Positions 3,795-6,197 of a stretch of 6,197 nt of DNA are shown here, piece by piece. Within the stretch, counting starts at the first letter, position 1, and each line of letters starts with the position of its first letter. Where the stretch lies: NCBI GenBank assembly GCA_030453005.1, contig JAKDLE010000191.1, positions 1 to 6,197 of the forward strand, read 5' to 3'. A model generated the notes under the pieces. That model was given only the letters and a program-made list of their open reading frames with translations. It was not told where the DNA came from and made no database searches. Position numbers and translations under genes: made by a program. Source of the DNA: Pseudonocardia sp. GTDB lineage: Bacteria > Actinomycetota > Actinomycetes > Mycobacteriales > Pseudonocardiaceae.

Positions 3795-6197
3795 CTATCC
3801 CGCCAGGATCGCCGACGCCGCGGGCGTGGGCAGGCGGCCGGCGGCGAACAGCTCGGGCAGCCGCTCGGCGGGCTGCGGACGGGCGAACAGCCAGCCCTGG
3901 TAGGCGTCGACGCCGATGCCGCGCAACACGTGGAACTGCGCGGCGGTCTCCACCCCCTCGGCCACGGTCGTGCGGCCCATCGCCTTGGCCATGTCGACCA
4001 CGGCGCGGGCCACCGCGAACGCGGCGGGGTCGTCGGCCACCCCGGTGACGAACGCGCGGTCGACCTTCACCGTCTGCGCGGGGAGCTCCTTGAGCCGCGC
4101 GAGGGAGGAGTACCCGGTGCCGAAGTCGTCGACGGCGAACCGCACCCCGCGGTCCACCAGCTCGGCCATGGCGGCCAGCGCGTGGGGCGGCAGGGCCACC
4201 AGGCTCGTCTCCACCAGCTCCAACACCAGGTGCTCCCAGCCCAGCCCGCTGCCGCTGACGATCTCGGTGACGACCGACAGGAAGTCGAGGTCCCCGGGCA
4301 GCAGGCCGGCCAGGTTGACCGCGACCGACGGACGACGCCCCAGGTACGACGGCCACGAGGCGGCCTCCGCGGTGGCGGTACGCAGCACCCACAGGTCCAG
4401 CTCCCGGAGCAGGCCGCTGCGCTGCGCGACCGGCAGGAAGTCCCCCGGCGGGATCAGCCCGCGCTCCGGGTGCCGCCAGCGCACCAGCGCCTCGGCGGAG
4501 AGGACGACGCCGTCCGGCCCGACGACGGGCTGGTACTCCAGCACCAGCCCCCCGCCGGTGATCGCGGCGCGCAGCTCCGCCTCCAGGGCGAGGGCCTGCG
4601 TGGCGGAGCTCACGATGCCGTCGGTGGCCATGCCGATGCCTCCGCGGGACTGCCGCTTCTTGGCGTCCTGCATCGCCACCTCGGCGAAGCGCAGCAGATC
4701 CGCCGCACGCACGTCACCGGTGGGTACCGAGGTGGCCAGCCCCACCGACGCCGTCATCTGCACCGGCCGCCCGTGCACCGTGATCGTGGTGCGCAGCAGG
4801 TCGGCGACCAGGCGCGCGAGCTGGTCGGGCCCGCCCACCTCGGCGTGGTCGGCGCAGATGACGACGAACTCGTCTCCGGAGAGGCGCGCGGCCGTGCAGC
4901 CCACCGGCAGGTCGCGCTGCAGCCGTCCGGCGAGGGTCACCAGCAGCTCGTCGCCCACCTCGTGGCCCAGCGAGGAGTTGACGCGGGAGAAGTCGTCGAG
5001 GTCACCGCAGACGACGGCGACCCGGTCGCGACCGGAGCCTGCGAGCAGCCGGTCCACCAGCGCCAGCGAGGCCGCACGGTTGGGCAGGCGGGTCAGCTCG
5101 TCGACGGTGCCCGCGCTACGCAGCAGCTCCGCGGCGCGACGGCGCTCGCCGATGTCGGTGCAGACGACCAGCCAGAACCAGCTGCCGTCATCGGCCCTGG
5201 TGACCGAGGCGGCCACCTCGCACCAGACGGTGGTGCCGTCGGCGCGCAGCAGCGGCGCGGCGTCGACCCGGTAGCCGTGGCGGACGCCGGGCTGGACGGG
5301 GCGCAGCCAGTGCGGCAGCTCGGTGGCGTCCGGTCCGAGCAGGTCGAGCGGGCCCTGGGCGGTGAGCGCGTTCGCTGAGGTGCCGCGCAGGACCTGCAGC
5401 GGCACGTCGAGCAGCGCGCACAGCGCAGCGTTGGCGTCGGTGATCACGCCGGTCGGGTCGATCAGCGCCACGCCGGACGGGATCAGCTCCATCAGATCGA
5501 CGAACCGCCTGCCCGAATGCCGCACGCGGTCCTGCGCCTGGCGCTGCTCGGAGAGGTCGCGGACCACGCCGACGAGACGGACCGGGGTGCCGTCGGGCGC
5601 GTGCTCCACCTCGGCGCGGCAGCTCAGCAGCCGGTCGGCGGGCAGCCGCAGCTCGACGTGGTGGTCGGTGGGTGCGGCGCCGGTCCGCAACGCGCGACAC
5701 AGCAGGGCCACCTGCTCGCCCTCCACCGGGCCCGACCCGGCGGAGCCCTCGGCGTCGATCCCGACGCGGCGGTAGAGGTCGCTGAGCGAGTCGCTGCGGC
5801 GCAGGGTCGCGGTGCCGAGGTCGAAACTCCAGGTGCCGACGCCCGCGAGGCGCTCCAGCTCGGCCACCCACTGCCGGTCCAGACGCCCCTGCTCCCCCGA
5901 GCCCTCGACCTCACCCAGCTCCACCAGCACCACGGCGCGCAGCTCGCGGCCGGGCAACTCCCAGCGCACCACGCGCACCCGCACCAGCCTGCCGTCGGGC
6001 CGCACCAGCCGGGCGTCGACGTCGGGTCCGACGACGAGCTGCGGCAGCCGCATCCCGAACAGCCCGGCCTCGGCGTCGCCCGCGAGCGACGCCCCCGGAC
6101 CCGCCGCCGGGCGTCCGGCGAGGCGCAGCAGGGCTGCGTTGACCCGCACGATGCGGTCCGACCGGTCGCAGACCAGAGCGGGCGCGGCAGGCAGGGA
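3795..6197 (-). CDS. PAS-PAS-PAS-GGDEF-EAL cyclic-di-GMP signalling protein (5' end outside window)
   Basis: The visible 800 codons make and/or break the second messenger c-di-GMP. Counting from codon TCC at 6197: truncated PAS (to about 100; it opens inside the fold as ALVCDRSDRIVRVNAALL, so GTG 6149 is not the true start), a second PAS with PAC tail (about 115-220, ending VRLVGVVRDLSEQRQAQ), a third PAS (about 228-355, SGVALIDPTGVITDANAAL), GGDEF (about 365-515) and EAL (about 535-790). The cyclase domain has DLDDF, N407 and GHEVGD, but its signature is SGDEF (440-444) and the RxxD inhibitory site is replaced by PVGC. The phosphodiesterase domain keeps its metal and catalytic residues: E569 (EAL), N628, E660/E663 (ELVE), D690-D691 (DDFGTGYSS), K711, E747 (EGVE) and Q767. 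Hydrolysis is therefore the safer predicted activity. No membrane segment is visible. The PAS sensors suggest control by a ligand or redox signal, not identifiable here. Confidence 0.94.
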   Translation of the reverse strand, partial: SLPAAPALVCDRSDRIVRVNAALLRLAGRPAAGPGASLAGDAEAGLFGMRLPQLVVGPDVDARLVRPDGRLVRVRVVRWELPGRELRAVVLVELGEVEGSGEQGRLDRQWVAELERLAGVGTWSFDLGTATLRRSDSLSDLYRRVGIDAEGSAGSGPVEGEQVALLCRALRTGAAPTDHHVELRLPADRLLSCRAEVEHAPDGTPVRLVGVVRDLSEQRQAQDRVRHSGRRFVDLMELIPSGVALIDPTGVITDANAALCALLDVPLQVLRGTSANALTAQGPLDLLGPDATELPHWLRPVQPGVRHGYRVDAAPLLRADGTTVWCEVAASVTRADDGSWFWLVVCTDIGERRRAAELLRSAGTVDELTRLPNRAASLALVDRLLAGSGRDRVAVVCGDLDDFSRVNSSLGHEVGDELLVTLAGRLQRDLPVGCTAARLSGDEFVVICADHAEVGGPDQLARLVADLLRTTITVHGRPVQMTASVGLATSVPTGDVRAADLLRFAEVAMQDAKKRQSRGGIGMATDGIVSSATQALALEAELRAAITGGGLVLEYQPVVGPDGVVLSAEALVRWRHPERGLIPPGDFLPVAQRSGLLRELDLWVLRTATAEAASWPSYLGRRPSVAVNLAGLLPGDLDFLSVVTEIVSGSGLGWEHLVLELVETSLVALPPHALAAMAELVDRGVRFAVDDFGTGYSSLARLKELPAQTVKVDRAFVTGVADDPAAFAVARAVVDMAKAMGRTTVAEGVETAAQFHVLRGIGVDAYQGWLFARPQPAERLPELFAAGRLPTPAASAILAG

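Noticed and set aside
3777..5378. Plus-strand open frame of 533 codons opposite the GGDEF-EAL gene
   Set aside because: Low-complexity His/Gln/Gly/Arg composition with no recognisable domain; the opposite strand has all GGDEF and EAL motifs. A shadow of GC-rich coding sequence.
6147..6149. GTG as the start of the GGDEF-EAL protein
   Set aside because: The frame stays open to the window edge and the preceding 16 codons encode the first strand of a PAS domain (ALVCDRSDRIV), so the true start lies beyond the window.
1..6197. CRISPR arrays, tRNA/rRNA genes, insertion sequences, phage or defence genes
   Set aside because: Nothing in the window shows spaced repeats, RNA-gene structure, transposase/integrase motifs or compositional breaks; the region reads as ordinary chromosome.

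Overview
The window is very GC-rich and every gene I can support lies on the minus strand, so genes are read from high to low coordinates. Base composition, GTG starts, 4-nt GTGA overlaps and protein style suggest a high-GC actinobacterium. A Pseudonocardia-like genus is my inference only; no marker gene confirms it.

Layout in transcription order: (1) 6197-3795, the 3' part of a large PAS-PAS-PAS-GGDEF-EAL cyclic-di-GMP signalling gene whose 5' end lies outside the window. (2) 3794-3656, a 139-bp intergenic stretch holding a weak candidate promoter, a short inverted repeat, a perfect 14-bp palindrome and a 17-bp tandem repeat that runs into the next start codon. (3) 3655-238, a compact four-gene operon for a glycine betaine/choline-type osmoprotectant ABC importer: ATPase, permease, permease, lipoprotein substrate-binding protein. 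(4) 193-1, the 5' end of a MOSC-domain gene 44 bp downstream of the operon, leaving the window.

The four transporter genes together form a complete importer. The lipoprotein catches the solute outside the membrane, two different permease subunits form the channel, and the ATPase powers uptake. Gaps of 13 nt, -4 nt and 22 nt support a single transcript. The c-di-GMP gene is probably a separate unit, and the MOSC gene may be read through from the operon or be independent.

The most unusual signal is at the ATPase start. A 17-bp duplication gives two identical six-codon mini-ORFs (MIEVPR, stop). Each ends in a GTGA that overlaps the next start, and the last one overlaps the ATPase GTG. Each start has its own Shine-Dalgarno-like sequence. 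Two strong inverted repeats also lie inside coding sequence: a perfect 28-bp palindrome in the binding-protein gene and a 9-bp-stem hairpin near the end of the second permease gene. I found no mobile element, CRISPR array, tRNA or rRNA, and no wholly new gene system.
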